64,000 nt of DNA from G963665495 sp963677785 (GCA_963677785.2 CAXXDH010000003.1:2294001-2358000); one strand, 5' to 3'; shown: positions 8,268 to 16,608, counted from the first letter of the stretch. A program made the numbers and translations. The notes: a model not told the origin generated them from the sequence alone.

Positions 8268-9037
8268 AGTCCCTGCCCGACAGGCTGCGGACGTTTTTCA
8301 GGATTCTGGGGCTGGACGAAAGGCGTTGCGCGGTCTGCCTGACGCCGTTTTCACCGAAAAATTCATCGGATCTGCTCTGCGCGGAATGCGCCGAACAGCT
8401 GCGTCCGCGCCTGGGCGGCTATTGTCCGCAGTGCGGCGCTGTTTTTCCCCTGGAAACGGGCGAACCCCACCTCTGCGCCGAGTGTCTTCGCCGGCGCGCG
8501 GGGGCGGAGCATACGCGCCCCTGGGAGCGGGTGCTGTTCTACGGCGCGTACGACGGCTTGCTGCGGCGGCTGCTGCTGGATTTCAAATATAAGGACCGGC
8601 TTTCTCATCAGCGTCTGCTGCGGACTCTGGCCCGCCGGGCGCTGGAATTGCGTTTGCCCGTAATGCGACCCGAGCAGCGCCAATGGGATCTGATCGTCCC
8701 CGTGCCCCTGCACGTACGCAGACTGCGTACGCGGGGGTTTAATCAGAGTCTGGTGCTGGCCCGTGCTGTGTCCCGGATGTTGTCCTGCCCGCTGCGTCCC
8801 AGCGCTTTGCAGCGGCTGCGGGATACGCGTCCGCAGTTCAATCTGCCTCCTGGCGAACGGGTCAGCAACATCAAAAACGCCTTTGCCGCAGATGCCGCAC
8901 AAGTTCGCGGAGCAGCCGTATTGCTGGTGGATGACATCATGACCACGGGCGCCACAGTGAACGAGGCCGCCCGCTGTCTGCGCCGGGCCGGAGCCCGGCG
9001 CGTGGATGTGTTCGTGCTGGCCCGGGCCGCAGAATGA
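8255..9037 (+). CDS. ComF family phosphoribosyltransferase-like protein
   Basis: A 260-residue protein. The N-terminal zinc-ribbon-like region has CxxC pairs (CAVC, CAEC, CPQC, CAEC). The C-terminal phosphoribosyltransferase fold includes a RGFNQS block and the PRPP loop VLLVDDIMTTGAT. This is the standard ComF/GntX architecture; the family is linked to DNA uptake in naturally competent bacteria, but its biochemical role is poorly known. Translation appears to start at TTG 8255 inside the end of the preceding gene. Confidence 0.88.
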   Translation: MLPLKSLPDRLRTFFRILGLDERRCAVCLTPFSPKNSSDLLCAECAEQLRPRLGGYCPQCGAVFPLETGEPHLCAECLRRRAGAEHTRPWERVLFYGAYDGLLRRLLLDFKYKDRLSHQRLLRTLARRALELRLPVMRPEQRQWDLIVPVPLHVRRLRTRGFNQSLVLARAVSRMLSCPLRPSALQRLRDTRPQFNLPPGERVSNIKNAFAADAAQVRGAAVLLVDDIMTTGATVNEAARCLRRAGARRVDVFVLARAAE

Positions 9038-9038
9038 C

Positions 9039-9554
9039 TTAGTCTTCTTCCTGCTCCGGTTCAGGCAGGCGGACCACCAGTACGGGCACGGTGCTTTGGC
9101 GGACGACCCGTTCGGCCACGCTGCCCATCAGGCGGCCCAGAAAACCGCTCTTGCCGTGCGTACCCATAACGATAAGGTCATAGCCTGCGGACTGTTCGAG
9201 TATCCGCCTGGCCGGATCGCCGGGCTCCACCAGGATTTCCGCCGGGGCGAACCCGGGTTCGCCAAAACTCTCCGCGGCTATGGCCCTGGCTGTTTCCGTA
9301 ATCCGCGCGTGCAGTTCCTTGCGCGCCTTTTCCAACGCGGCCTGGCGGAAATCCTCCAGTTGCCGGCTATCGAAATGGGTCTCCAGATCCAGCCCGGCCG
9401 CCTCGCTCATATCGCCGAGCACGTCGGGCAATACGGTCAGAACAGTGACCTCGGCCTTATGCGCGCGCCCCATGGCCACCGCGTACCCTATGGCGTGCCG
9501 CGCACACTCGGAAAGATCCGTCGCATACAATATCTTCTTGATCATAGGAAGCAT
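9039..9554 (-). CDS. Universal stress protein (UspA family)
   Basis: A 171-residue single-domain Usp protein, with IKKILYATDLSE at the N-terminus and the ATP-binding motif G-x2-G-x9-G-S beginning at Gly131 (GTHGKSG). The motif places it in the nucleotide-binding subgroup. An AAGGAGG site supports the start at 9554. It is convergent with comF, with one base between stops, and lies behind the BASS transporter with a terminator-type repeat in between, so it may have its own promoter. Its role is likely stress survival; the exact signal is unknown. Confidence 0.92.
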   Translation of the reverse strand: MLPMIKKILYATDLSECARHAIGYAVAMGRAHKAEVTVLTVLPDVLGDMSEAAGLDLETHFDSRQLEDFRQAALEKARKELHARITETARAIAAESFGEPGFAPAEILVEPGDPARRILEQSAGYDLIVMGTHGKSGFLGRLMGSVAERVVRQSTVPVLVVRLPEPEQEED

Positions 9555-9585
9555 CGCTGTCCTCCTTTTGTTGTTGCTAATTATA

Positions 9586-9648
9586 GTAAAAGTTTTTGGG
9601 GATGCTTAAACCCCTTTTCCCAAAAAGGGGTTTAAGCCGCCGGAGGCC
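9586..9648 (-). repeat. Terminator repeat family, copy 1
   Basis: Read on the minus strand, GCCTCCGGCGGC is followed by a 14-bp hairpin (9623-9636 with 9605-9618), a short spacer and CCCCAAAAACTTTTA. It begins directly after the stop codon of the BASS transporter. The same order of parts occurs at 13250, 27002, 27085, 38699 and 39621. The hairpin with a T-rich flank probably acts as an intrinsic terminator. Confidence 0.8.
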
Positions 9649-9650
9649 TT

Positions 9651-10652
9651 TTAAGCCGCCTGTCCGGCTTTTGCCGGTTGCGGCGCAGGGGTGGGCGCGC
9701 CGAAGAGGCGGTCGGTGAAGCGGACGTACCAGGCCGCGGACTGCACCTGAATGATGTAGGCCATGGCGACAACCAGTGCAGCGTCCGAGCCTTCGGCGCC
9801 GAAGGCGTTGATGGCGATGGCCAGGGCGATGGACAGGTTGCGCATCACGGATCCGTAGACCATGGCCACTGCGTCGTCTCTGGGCAGCAGTTTCTTGCCC
9901 ACTATGGTGCTCAGGGTGAAGTTGACGGCGTAGAGCAGGGCCAGGGGCAGCAGGATACGGGCCAGGAGCTCGGGCGCGGCAGCGATGGTTCCGGCTTTCA
10001 GGGCCAGGGCCACGAACACGATGCCCAGCACGCCCAGGGTGGACAAGGGCATGAAGCGCGGTCCGATACGCTGCTGGAATTCCTTTTGACCATAGGCCTT
10101 GAGCAGCGCGCGCTGGGTGGCGTAACCCAGGATCATGGGCAAAAAGACGATCAAAAAGATCTGGCGCAGCACTGCGACCATGTTCACGTCGATGGCCGCG
10201 CCCATCAGCGCTTTGACGTAAAAGGGCGTGGCCAGCGAACCCGCCACAAGACCGATGACTGTCATCTTGACGGCTGCGGCCAGGTTGCCCTTGGCAAAAC
10301 CCGTCCAGGATATGGTCATGCCGCTGGTGGGAACGAGCCCGGCCAGCAGCAGGCCCAGGGCCATATAGGGCCGGTCGCCGAAAAAGAGCGTCCCCACTCC
10401 GTAGGCCAGAAAGGGAATGATCAGAAAATTGATGGCCTGGGCGATGAGCTGGGCCTTGGTGTCGCCGCCTTCAAAGACCTTTTTGATTTTCAGCGTGACC
10501 ATCATGGGGTAGACCATCAGAAAGGTGAAGGGCAGAATGAGGTTTTTCAGCCAGGCCGGGTCCGCCAGCAGCCCGTAGGCGAATCCGAGCACCATCATCA
10601 CCGGAATGGCGATGATCAGATTTTTGGTGATTTTTTGCAGTATAAGCCACAT
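9651..10652 (-). CDS. BASS-superfamily transporter (ACR3-like, no Cys)
   Basis: A 333-residue membrane protein with about ten hydrophobic segments and no signal peptide, matching the bile acid:sodium symporter/arsenite ACR3 superfamily. The conserved segment GLVPTSGMTISWTGFAKGN corresponds to the ACR3 transport motif, but the Cys that ACR3 arsenite pumps carry there is replaced by Thr-Ser. No arsR or arsC is nearby. Arsenite efflux is therefore doubtful; transport of an organic anion with sodium is an alternative. A GGAGG site precedes the ATG. The gene diverges from the esterase at 10818. Confidence 0.8.
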   Translation of the reverse strand: MWLILQKITKNLIIAIPVMMVLGFAYGLLADPAWLKNLILPFTFLMVYPMMVTLKIKKVFEGGDTKAQLIAQAINFLIIPFLAYGVGTLFFGDRPYMALGLLLAGLVPTSGMTISWTGFAKGNLAAAVKMTVIGLVAGSLATPFYVKALMGAAIDVNMVAVLRQIFLIVFLPMILGYATQRALLKAYGQKEFQQRIGPRFMPLSTLGVLGIVFVALALKAGTIAAAPELLARILLPLALLYAVNFTLSTIVGKKLLPRDDAVAMVYGSVMRNLSIALAIAINAFGAEGSDAALVVAMAYIIQVQSAAWYVRFTDRLFGAPTPAPQPAKAGQAA

Positions 10653-10817
10653 AGCGATTCCTCCATAGTTGTTGTCGTCAAATGACAGGGTATCCGTTTT
10701 GTGAAGGCATCATAGGCCTCGCAGTCTTTCGGGGAGTTGATACGCGTCAACACGGAAGGAAAAACGGCATTTTTTTTGTCGAAAAAGGGTGTTCACTGAA
10801 AATAAGGAGCAGGACGG

Positions 10818-11330
10818 ATGCTTACGGTCTACTGGATTCACGGCAAGGACGCCGCGCCCATGGGCATGAAAAGCACGGCCATTGCGGCCATGGTACGGGA
10901 ACGCGGCCTGGGGTTCGAGGCGCCGGACTTTCGCGCCATCGATACGCCGGACGGACGCTTGAACCATTTTCTGGTTATTTTGGCGCAGCAGCAGGAACCG
11001 CCCGTGGTGGTGGGCTCCAGCCTGGGCGGTTACGTGGCCGCGGCGGCAGCGTTGCAATACGAGCTCCGGGCCGTGCTGCTGTTGTGTCCGGCCCTGTATC
11101 TGCCCGGTTGCAGCGTACGGGATTATTCCTCGTTGCGTTGCCCTGCGACTCTTATCCACGGCTGGCGGGACGTCCTGATTCCGCCGGAGGATTCTTTTCG
11201 CTTCGCGCAGGAGCACAAGGCCACGCTGCACCTGGTGGACGCGGACCATCAGTTGAACGGCCAGGTGCCGTTTGTCTGCGCGGTGCTCGGCAGGATTCTG
11301 GATGCTCTGGAGAACGCTCCGCAGGCTTGA
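10818..11330 (+). CDS. YqiA-like alpha/beta hydrolase (esterase)
   Basis: A 170-residue compact alpha/beta hydrolase. YWIHGKD near the start forms the oxyanion region, VVGSSLGGYVA carries the nucleophile Ser in a GxSxG-type elbow, and HGWRDVLIPPE and DADHQL supply the likely Asp and His. The size and order match the UPF0227/YqiA esterases. A TAAGGAGC site precedes the ATG. The gene is followed within 35 nt by the Crp/Fnr regulator in the same direction. The substrate is unknown. Confidence 0.8.
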   Translation: MLTVYWIHGKDAAPMGMKSTAIAAMVRERGLGFEAPDFRAIDTPDGRLNHFLVILAQQQEPPVVVGSSLGGYVAAAAALQYELRAVLLLCPALYLPGCSVRDYSSLRCPATLIHGWRDVLIPPEDSFRFAQEHKATLHLVDADHQLNGQVPFVCAVLGRILDALENAPQA

Positions 11331-11362
11331 CAGCGGCTCCGGTTTGCCCCACTGCTAGCTCT

Positions 11363-12118
11363 ATGAGTACGACAAAACAACAATCCGGTGGGCAGGGGCT
11401 CCAGAATTCCCAGAATTCCATGCTGCGTACGCTCTCTTCCACGCTGCTGTTCGAGGGGCTCAAGCAGGAACAACTGGAATATCTGGCGCAGCATGCGCGT
11501 CTGCAGCACTATGCGGCGGGTGACATCATCGTACGCGAAACAGACGTGGCCAGGGGCTTTTATATGGTGGTCAAGGGCCGGGTAAAGGTTTTCAAGATTT
11601 CGCCGGACGGACGCGACCAGACCATCTACCACTTCGGACCGAGCGAGCCCTTTTGCCTCTGCGCGTTGTTCGAGAACCGTTCGTTTCTGGCCAACGCCGC
11701 GGCCCTGGAAGAGAGCGAGGTGCTGTTCATCCCGGCCGAAAGCCTGGACCGCATGGCCACGGACGAACCCTCGCTGCTGTTCAATCTGCTTTTTCATCTG
11801 GCCAGGCGTTTGAAAGAGGCCCTGGATCTGGTGGAGACCCTCACGGTACGCACCTTGAACGAACGGGTGGCCCTGTTTCTGGTCAAGCTCGTCCACTCGC
11901 AGGAGGCGGAGCAGGGCGCGTCCGCTGATGGCGCAGTGTCCGTGCATCTGCCCATGACCCACCGCGAACTTGCCAAGATCATCGGCTCCAGCCACGAGGC
12001 CCTGTCGCGCGCTTTCCGGGCTTTGTCCCAGCAGGGGGTGCTTACGCTGCACGGCCGGGATGTGGAAATCCATGATCCGGAAACCCTGGAAAAGATAGCG
12101 GTGGCCGCGCGTCTGTAA
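11363..12118 (+). CDS. Crp/Fnr family transcriptional regulator
   Basis: A 251-residue regulator. An N-terminal cyclic-nucleotide-binding-type beta-barrel (residues about 20-140, with FEGLKQEQLEYLAQHAR and GRVKVFKISPDGRDQTI) is followed by a long dimer helix and a C-terminal winged helix (MTHRELAKIIGSSHEALSRAFRAL). There is no N-terminal Cys cluster of the FNR type, so oxygen sensing by Fe-S is unlikely; haem- or ligand-binding Crp relatives are common in this lineage. ATG 11363 is used, but it has no clear ribosome site and ATG 11420 is an alternative. The target genes cannot be inferred. Confidence 0.88.
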   Translation: MSTTKQQSGGQGLQNSQNSMLRTLSSTLLFEGLKQEQLEYLAQHARLQHYAAGDIIVRETDVARGFYMVVKGRVKVFKISPDGRDQTIYHFGPSEPFCLCALFENRSFLANAAALEESEVLFIPAESLDRMATDEPSLLFNLLFHLARRLKEALDLVETLTVRTLNERVALFLVKLVHSQEAEQGASADGAVSVHLPMTHRELAKIIGSSHEALSRAFRALSQQGVLTLHGRDVEIHDPETLEKIAVAARL

Positions 12119-12266
12119 TCGGATTTTCAGTTTACCGGAGCGGCCAAGTATTGCGCCTGGGCTGAAAGTTGGTAGAATAGGGTGAAAAAAACAGGTCGGT
12201 TTGAGCGGGCCGTACGCCCTGGAGCCGGATATTTTTGCAAACACCAGCCGACACAGGTGGCGATTC

Positions 12267-13238
12267 ATGAGGCAACCGGTTGTATATAAAACGTTTCTTT
12301 TCAGCTTAGTTCTTTCCTCCATTTTTCTGCTGCTGGCGCCGGCACTGTTCCTGCCGCCCCTGGCACAGGCACGGGCGCGGCGGCCGGACGTGTCCATGAT
12401 CGATCCGCGTTTCCAGATTCTGATGACCCGTTTGCAACGAGATGGATTTCCCCGCGAGTGGCTGGACACAGTTTTTTCCAACAAAAACGTTCATTACGAC
12501 CCGGCCTTCATGGGCAAAAAAATGCGCGTATTGTACCGAGCTAAATACGATATTCCCGCGCCGCCCAGGAAAAAGGCTGTGGATAAACCGCGCTGGAAAT
12601 ATCTTTATGAGCCGCATCTGACGCCCGAGGTGCGGGCCGAACTGAAGCAATTCAATAAAACGCACGCCAGCGAGCTGCGTAATGCGGCCAAGAAGTACAA
12701 GGTGCAGAAAGAGGTTATCCTGGCCCTGCTGGTGGTGGAAACCAAATTGGGCAATTTTCTGGGCGACCAGGACGCGCTTTCGGTGCTCGCGTCCATGGCG
12801 GTGACGCGCAAATACGCCGACGTGTCTTCGTTTTTCAGCGCCCATCCGGCCCAGAAATGGCAGATTCCCTGGATAGAAGAGCGGATGCGGAAGAAATCCG
12901 AGTGGGCCTATCGCCAGCTCAAGGCTTTGCTGTCGTTCAGCCGCGTGAACAATCTGCAGCCGGGCGACATGCCCAGCTCCATCTACGGAGCCATCGGCAT
13001 CTGCCAGTTCATGCCCAGCAGCGCGCTGCATTACGGACGGGACGGCGACGACGACGGAGTGGTGGATCTTTACGACCCGTGCGACGCCGTGGCCAGCGTG
13101 GCCTACTACATGCGCAAGGCCGGCTGGCGCAACAACCATAGCCGCAAACGCAAGATCAAGGCCTTGAAACGCTACAACAACGATACCTTCTACGCCCGTA
13201 CCGTGTTATCCGTGGCCGGAGAGATCAGCGGGAAGTGA
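12267..13238 (+). CDS. MltB-type lytic murein transglycosylase
   Basis: A 323-residue exported enzyme. The ATG at 12267 (AGGTGG site) gives a typical signal peptide cut after AQA. The remainder matches the MltB/SLT-2 domain, which cleaves peptidoglycan glycan strands to form anhydromuropeptides. The catalytic Glu lies in LLVVETKLGNFLG, and YGAIGICQFMPSS, YDPCDAVASVAYYM and LKRYNNDTFYA are conserved family blocks. No lipobox is present, so it is probably periplasmic or soluble. The gene is followed by a terminator repeat. Confidence 0.9.
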   Translation: MRQPVVYKTFLFSLVLSSIFLLLAPALFLPPLAQARARRPDVSMIDPRFQILMTRLQRDGFPREWLDTVFSNKNVHYDPAFMGKKMRVLYRAKYDIPAPPRKKAVDKPRWKYLYEPHLTPEVRAELKQFNKTHASELRNAAKKYKVQKEVILALLVVETKLGNFLGDQDALSVLASMAVTRKYADVSSFFSAHPAQKWQIPWIEERMRKKSEWAYRQLKALLSFSRVNNLQPGDMPSSIYGAIGICQFMPSSALHYGRDGDDDGVVDLYDPCDAVASVAYYMRKAGWRNNHSRKRKIKALKRYNNDTFYARTVLSVAGEISGK

Positions 13239-13249
13239 GATGTGAGAAT

Positions 13250-13311
13250 GCCTCCGGCGGCCAGAGAACCTTTTTGCAAAAAAGTTCTCTGGACTCTCTC
13301 AAAACTTTTAA
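13250..13311 (+). repeat. Terminator repeat family, copy 2
   Basis: GCCTCCGGCGGC, then hairpin CCAGAGAAC (13261-13269) with GTTCTCTGG (13284-13292), then a spacer and CAAAACTTTTAACTGGC. It lies 11 nt after the transglycosylase stop. A GC-rich tail follows at about 13360-13412 (GGGTCCAGGGG, then GGGGCAGCGGCCC), which may belong to a longer form of the element. Confidence 0.8.
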
Positions 13312-13446
13312 CTGGCTAGGTGCTGGATCGGTTGCGTACGGTTAGAGTAATACTATTTTGAGGGTCCAGGGGAATCATTTCCCTGGCGGGGGTTGGGGCA
13401 GCGGCCCAATTATATTTCCCCCTTCCTTTCTCTTTTTTTCAAAGCT

Positions 13447-14820
13447 ATGGCCTCTGATTATTATGAAGCGATTTTAGAGAGCATTTCGGACGGGGTGTTC
13501 ACGGTGGACGCGGACTGGCGGGTGGTGTCTTTCAACCGCGCGGCCGAGGAAATCACGGGCATTGACCGGGAGGAAGCTCTGGGACGGCGCTGCTGGGAAG
13601 TGTTTCGTTCGAACATGTGCGAGAGCCGCTGCGCCTTGAGGGAAACCCTGCGTACGGGCGCACCGGTCATCGGGCGTACGGGCTATATCATCGACGCGGC
13701 GGGCAGCAGGATCCCCATCAGCCTTTCCACCGCGGTGTTGCGCGACAGCGAAGGCGCGGTAATCGGCGGGGCCGAGACTTTTCGGGACCTGAGCGAGGTC
13801 CAGGCCCTGCGCCGGGAACTGGAAGGACGCGTACGTCTTGGAGATCTGGTCAGCCGCAGTCCACGTATGCAGGAAATTTTCGATTCATTGGAAGCCATAG
13901 CGGCCAGTCCGAGCACGGTGCTGGTGCTCGGGGAAACCGGTACGGGCAAAGATCTGGTGGCCCGGACGATTCATAGCCTGAGCGCGCGTAAAGACGGGCC
14001 TTTTGTGGCGGTCAACTGCGGCGCTTTGCCGGAAAATCTGCTTGAATCCGAACTGTTCGGCTACAAGGCCGGGGCGTTTACGGGCGCGCAAAAGGACAAA
14101 CCCGGACGCTTTGCCCTGGCCAAAGGCGGGGTGCTGTTTCTGGATGAGATAGGCGAGATCAGCCCGGCCATGCAGGTCCGGCTGCTGCGCGTGCTGCAGG
14201 AGCGGAGCTACGAGCCGCTGGGAGCGGTCCGCTCGGAGCAGGCCGACGTACGCGTGATAGCCGCCACCCACCGGGACCTGGCCGAACTGGTGCGGCAGGG
14301 CGTTTTCCGCGAAGATTTCTTTTACCGGATCAATGTGGCCCGCATCGAACTTCCTCCCCTGCGCGAGCGGATGGAGGATATCCCGCTGCTGTGCGATTTG
14401 TTCGTGGAGCATTTCAACGCCCTGCAGAACAAGCATGTGGAGGGTCTCAGTTCTGAGACTCTTTCCCTGCTGATGCTTCATGACTGGCCGGGCAACATCC
14501 GCGAATTGCGCAATGCCATTGAGCGGGCATTTATTCTCTGCAGCGATGGTCTTCTGGAACCGCGCCATCTTCCGGACGAACTGCGGGCTGGACTCATGCC
14601 GGACTCTTTGGGGGGGGCGCATGCGGCTGCCGCAGGATCAGGTCTTCGAGATACGCGCCAGAACGCTGAAGCGTTGCGGATTCTGGACGCACTCGAGCGC
14701 GCCAATTACAACCGCCTGGAAGCTGCCAGGGCTCTGGGAATCCATAAAAGCACCCTGTTCCGCAAAATCCATCAGCTTGGCCTGGCCCTGCCCAAACAGG
14801 ACGGCCGTTCATCCAAATAG
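13447..14820 (+). CDS. Sigma-54-dependent PAS-AAA-Fis activator
   Basis: A 457-residue enhancer-binding protein. An N-terminal PAS domain (residues about 1-120) includes a Cys pair near NMCESRC. The AAA+ domain has Walker A GETGTGKD at about 162, the sigma-54 contact loop GAFTGA at about 209 and Walker B GGVLFLDEIGE. A C-terminal Fis-type helix-turn-helix contains ALERANYNRLEAARALGIHKSTL. The ATG 13447 places PAS at the N-terminus; a TTG 54 nt earlier is possible. It sits directly upstream of a strong -24/-12 promoter, so it very likely activates the NifX-like operon. The PAS Cys residues hint at redox or metal sensing. Confidence 0.93.
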   Translation: MASDYYEAILESISDGVFTVDADWRVVSFNRAAEEITGIDREEALGRRCWEVFRSNMCESRCALRETLRTGAPVIGRTGYIIDAAGSRIPISLSTAVLRDSEGAVIGGAETFRDLSEVQALRRELEGRVRLGDLVSRSPRMQEIFDSLEAIAASPSTVLVLGETGTGKDLVARTIHSLSARKDGPFVAVNCGALPENLLESELFGYKAGAFTGAQKDKPGRFALAKGGVLFLDEIGEISPAMQVRLLRVLQERSYEPLGAVRSEQADVRVIAATHRDLAELVRQGVFREDFFYRINVARIELPPLRERMEDIPLLCDLFVEHFNALQNKHVEGLSSETLSLLMLHDWPGNIRELRNAIERAFILCSDGLLEPRHLPDELRAGLMPDSLGGAHAAAAGSGLRDTRQNAEALRILDALERANYNRLEAARALGIHKSTLFRKIHQLGLALPKQDGRSSK

Positions 14821-14830
14821 GCGCAGTTTG

Positions 14831-14870
14831 GCTACTCTTTTGGCCGGTAGTGTTGCACTTTAGCTACTCT
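14831..14870 (+). promoter_or_regulatory. Candidate enhancer sites for the sigma-54 activator
   Basis: GCTACTCT occurs at 14831-14838 and again at 14863-14870, 32 bp apart, which is three helical turns, on the same face of DNA. The second copy is part of an inverted repeat AGCTA-n5-TAGCT. They lie 80-120 bp upstream of the -24/-12 promoter, the usual distance for activator sites. Assignment is inference from position and spacing. Confidence 0.45.
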
Positions 14871-14952
14871 ATAGCTGACAAGCCTGTTTAAAGAAAAAAA
14901 TTTATATTCAATATTTCAGGCTATTAAAGGTAAGAAAAGCAAAGTTGCTGTT

Positions 14953-14968
14953 TGGCATGGAAACTGCT
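14953..14968 (+). promoter_or_regulatory. Sigma-54 promoter (-24/-12)
   Basis: TGGCATGGAAACTGCT matches the sigma-54 consensus TGGCAyr-N4-TTGCW at nearly every key base, with GG and GC exactly 12 bp apart; only the first T of TTGC is C. Transcription would start near 14979, about 10 nt before the NifX-like ATG, leaving a very short leader made mostly of the ribosome site. Confidence 0.8.
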
Positions 14969-14989
14969 TTTCATTTTCAAGAGGAGCTT

Positions 14990-15553
14990 ATGAAAGGACA
15001 AAACAAAGCCGCTTTTGCCTTTTGGGAAGGCCGAATGGCCCCGGTGTTCGATGTGGCACGCCAGGTGTTGCTGGTGGAGCACACGCCGGACAGGTCCGGT
15101 ACGCATCCCGAACAGCGGTCGGTGCTGGCTCTGCCCGAGGCCCCGGCTCTCAAGGCCGGAATGCTGGTGGAGCAGCGGGTGTCCACTCTGGTGTGCGGAG
15201 CCATTTCGCGGCCTCTGCAGGAGAGCATTGCTCGCCAGGGCATTCGGGTGCTGCCGTTCATGATGGGCGAAGTGGAGGAGCTGATCAGGGCCTGGCGTAC
15301 GGATCAGCTCGAACAGGACGGGTTCCTCATGCCTGGTTGCCGGGGGCGCCGTATGGGACGTGCGGGCGGTCGCCGGGGCCAGGGCAAAGGTGGTGGTTAT
15401 CAGGGCGGCAGAATGCGCGCGCAGGGTGTCGCGGACACGGAACAGATTTGCGTCTGCCCCGGCTGCGGCTACAGAACCCCGCACACGCAAGGAACCCCCT
15501 GCGTACAGCTTAGATGCCCGCACTGCAGAACACTGCTCGTACGGGCCAGATGA
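14990..15553 (+). CDS. NifX/NifB-type dinitrogenase cofactor-domain protein
   Basis: A 187-residue protein. The N-terminal 110 residues fit the dinitrogenase iron-molybdenum cofactor-binding fold (FAFWEGRMAPVFDVARQVLLVE, then TLVCGAISRPLQESIARQGIRVLPFMMGEVEELI). A Gly/Arg-rich linker follows, then a zinc-ribbon-like tail with C-P-x-C-G and CPHC pairs. In sulfate reducers such proteins occur in metal-cofactor systems unrelated to nitrogen fixation, and no nif structural genes are present here. An AGAGGAG site precedes the ATG. It is first in the sigma-54 operon. Confidence 0.85.
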   Translation: MKGQNKAAFAFWEGRMAPVFDVARQVLLVEHTPDRSGTHPEQRSVLALPEAPALKAGMLVEQRVSTLVCGAISRPLQESIARQGIRVLPFMMGEVEELIRAWRTDQLEQDGFLMPGCRGRRMGRAGGRRGQGKGGGYQGGRMRAQGVADTEQICVCPGCGYRTPHTQGTPCVQLRCPHCRTLLVRAR

Positions 15554-15577
15554 AAAAGAGAATGAAAGGAGGTTGCC

Positions 15578-15955
15578 ATGCCAAGAGGTGACAAAAGCGG
15601 ACCCATGGGAATGGGCGCACGTACAGGCAGAGGACTCGGATATTGCAGCGGCGCCAACGCGCCCGGATTTACCAATCCGGCCCCCGGATACGGAATGGGC
15701 ATGCGCCGCGGCGGCGGAATGGGCCGTGGCGGCGGCATGGGACGCGGCGGCGGCATGGGACGCGGCATGGGCGGCGGACGCGGCCGTGGAGTCTGGGGTG
15801 CTGCCCCGGCCTACCAGCCCGGACCGGCGGCCCCGGTTCAGACCGGGGTTCCGGAGCAGCAGTACCTGCAGCAGCAGGCGGACATGCTCCAGACCGAGCT
15901 GGAATCCATAAAACAACGCCTGGCCGAATTGGAAGTACCTGGAAGCGCCAAGTAG
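15578..15955 (+). CDS. DUF5320 Gly/Met/Arg-rich protein
   Basis: A 125-residue protein beginning MPRGDKSGPMGMGARTGRG, the hallmark of DUF5320. Next comes a GGGMGRGG tandem repeat (about residues 42-70) and a C-terminal coiled-coil helix (QQADMLQTELESIKQRLAELE). It has an AAGGAGG site and lies 24 nt after the NifX-like gene. Family members accompany NifX- and NifB-domain proteins in anaerobes; their function is not established. The Met/Gly-rich core could hold metal, but that is speculation. A stem-loop terminator follows. Confidence 0.85.
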   Translation: MPRGDKSGPMGMGARTGRGLGYCSGANAPGFTNPAPGYGMGMRRGGGMGRGGGMGRGGGMGRGMGGGRGRGVWGAAPAYQPGPAAPVQTGVPEQQYLQQQADMLQTELESIKQRLAELEVPGSAK

Positions 15956-15972
15956 GCGGTTGGAAAAAAAGG

Positions 15973-16007
15973 CGCGGCGGCGGCCGAACAGGCTGCCGCC
16001 GCGTTTT
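15973..16007 (+). terminator. Intrinsic terminator after DUF5320 gene
   Basis: A 9-bp perfect stem CGCGGCGGC (15973-15981) with GCCGCCGCG (15995-16003) is followed by TTTT. It separates the NifX/DUF5320 pair from the NifU-like gene, perhaps as an attenuator. Confidence 0.75.
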
Positions 16008-16104
16008 AATTATGTCGGCAATACCCCGCAAAACGCTTGCGCAATCAGGGGCTGCGGGAGCATACTCGGGCCGCCCATCCAACTTTATACGGCGCGAGGA
16101 GCCC

Positions 16105-16554
16105 ATGAGCAACGATTTCGATGATTTCGTCAATGGTTTGCAGAGCCAGATTCTGGAGGAAACCCAGGAATCCTACGGCAAGGTCGCCTATGATCTTTGG
16201 CGCGAACTCAAACATTTCGGACCGCTTGACGACGCCAACGGCGTCGGCGCGATGACCGGGAGCTGCGGCGACACCATCCGGATGTTTCTGCGTATCGAGG
16301 ATGATGTGGTGCGCAAGGCCGGATTCACCACGGACGGCTGCGGATCGAGCCAGGTGTGCGGCTCCATGGCCGCGGATCTGGCCCTGGGCAAACCCTGCGA
16401 TGCTCTGGCGGAAATCAGCGGCGAATTGATTCTTGAAAAGCTGGGCGGTCTGCCGGACGAAGACCACCATTGTGCCTGGCTTGCGGCCAACGCGCTGCAC
16501 GAAGCCCTGGGCGGCTATTACAAAAGCCGGAAAAAATATACTGCCGAAGATTGA
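16105..16554 (+). CDS. NifU/IscU-like scaffold-domain protein
   Basis: A 149-residue protein resembling the NifU N-terminal/IscU fold. Likely cluster-ligand cysteines are in TGSCGDTIRMFLRI, TTDGCGSSQVCGSM and the DHHCAWLAANAL helix. The GCGSSQVCGSM segment corresponds to the GCxxxxAS block of IscU. Such proteins hold nascent Fe-S clusters; the extra Cys near position 75 makes it more divergent than housekeeping IscU. A GCGAGGAG site precedes the ATG. It lies between the DUF5320 and CGGC genes, suggesting joint work in cofactor assembly or delivery. Confidence 0.82.
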   Translation: MSNDFDDFVNGLQSQILEETQESYGKVAYDLWRELKHFGPLDDANGVGAMTGSCGDTIRMFLRIEDDVVRKAGFTTDGCGSSQVCGSMAADLALGKPCDALAEISGELILEKLGGLPDEDHHCAWLAANALHEALGGYYKSRKKYTAED

Positions 16555-16608
16555 ACCCGTGATTGTTGCGCTTCCCTGTTGTCCCCCCGTTACAAAAGGA
16601 GAAAGGCT

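Noticed and set aside
14841..14857. A second -24/-12-like promoter, TGGCCGGTAGTGTTGCA
   Set aside because: GG and GC are 13 bp apart, not 12, and the better site at 14953 has exact spacing.
15700..15790. Tandem GC-rich repeats resembling a CRISPR or satellite array
   Set aside because: They encode the GGGMGRGG repeat of the DUF5320 protein in frame and lack spacers.
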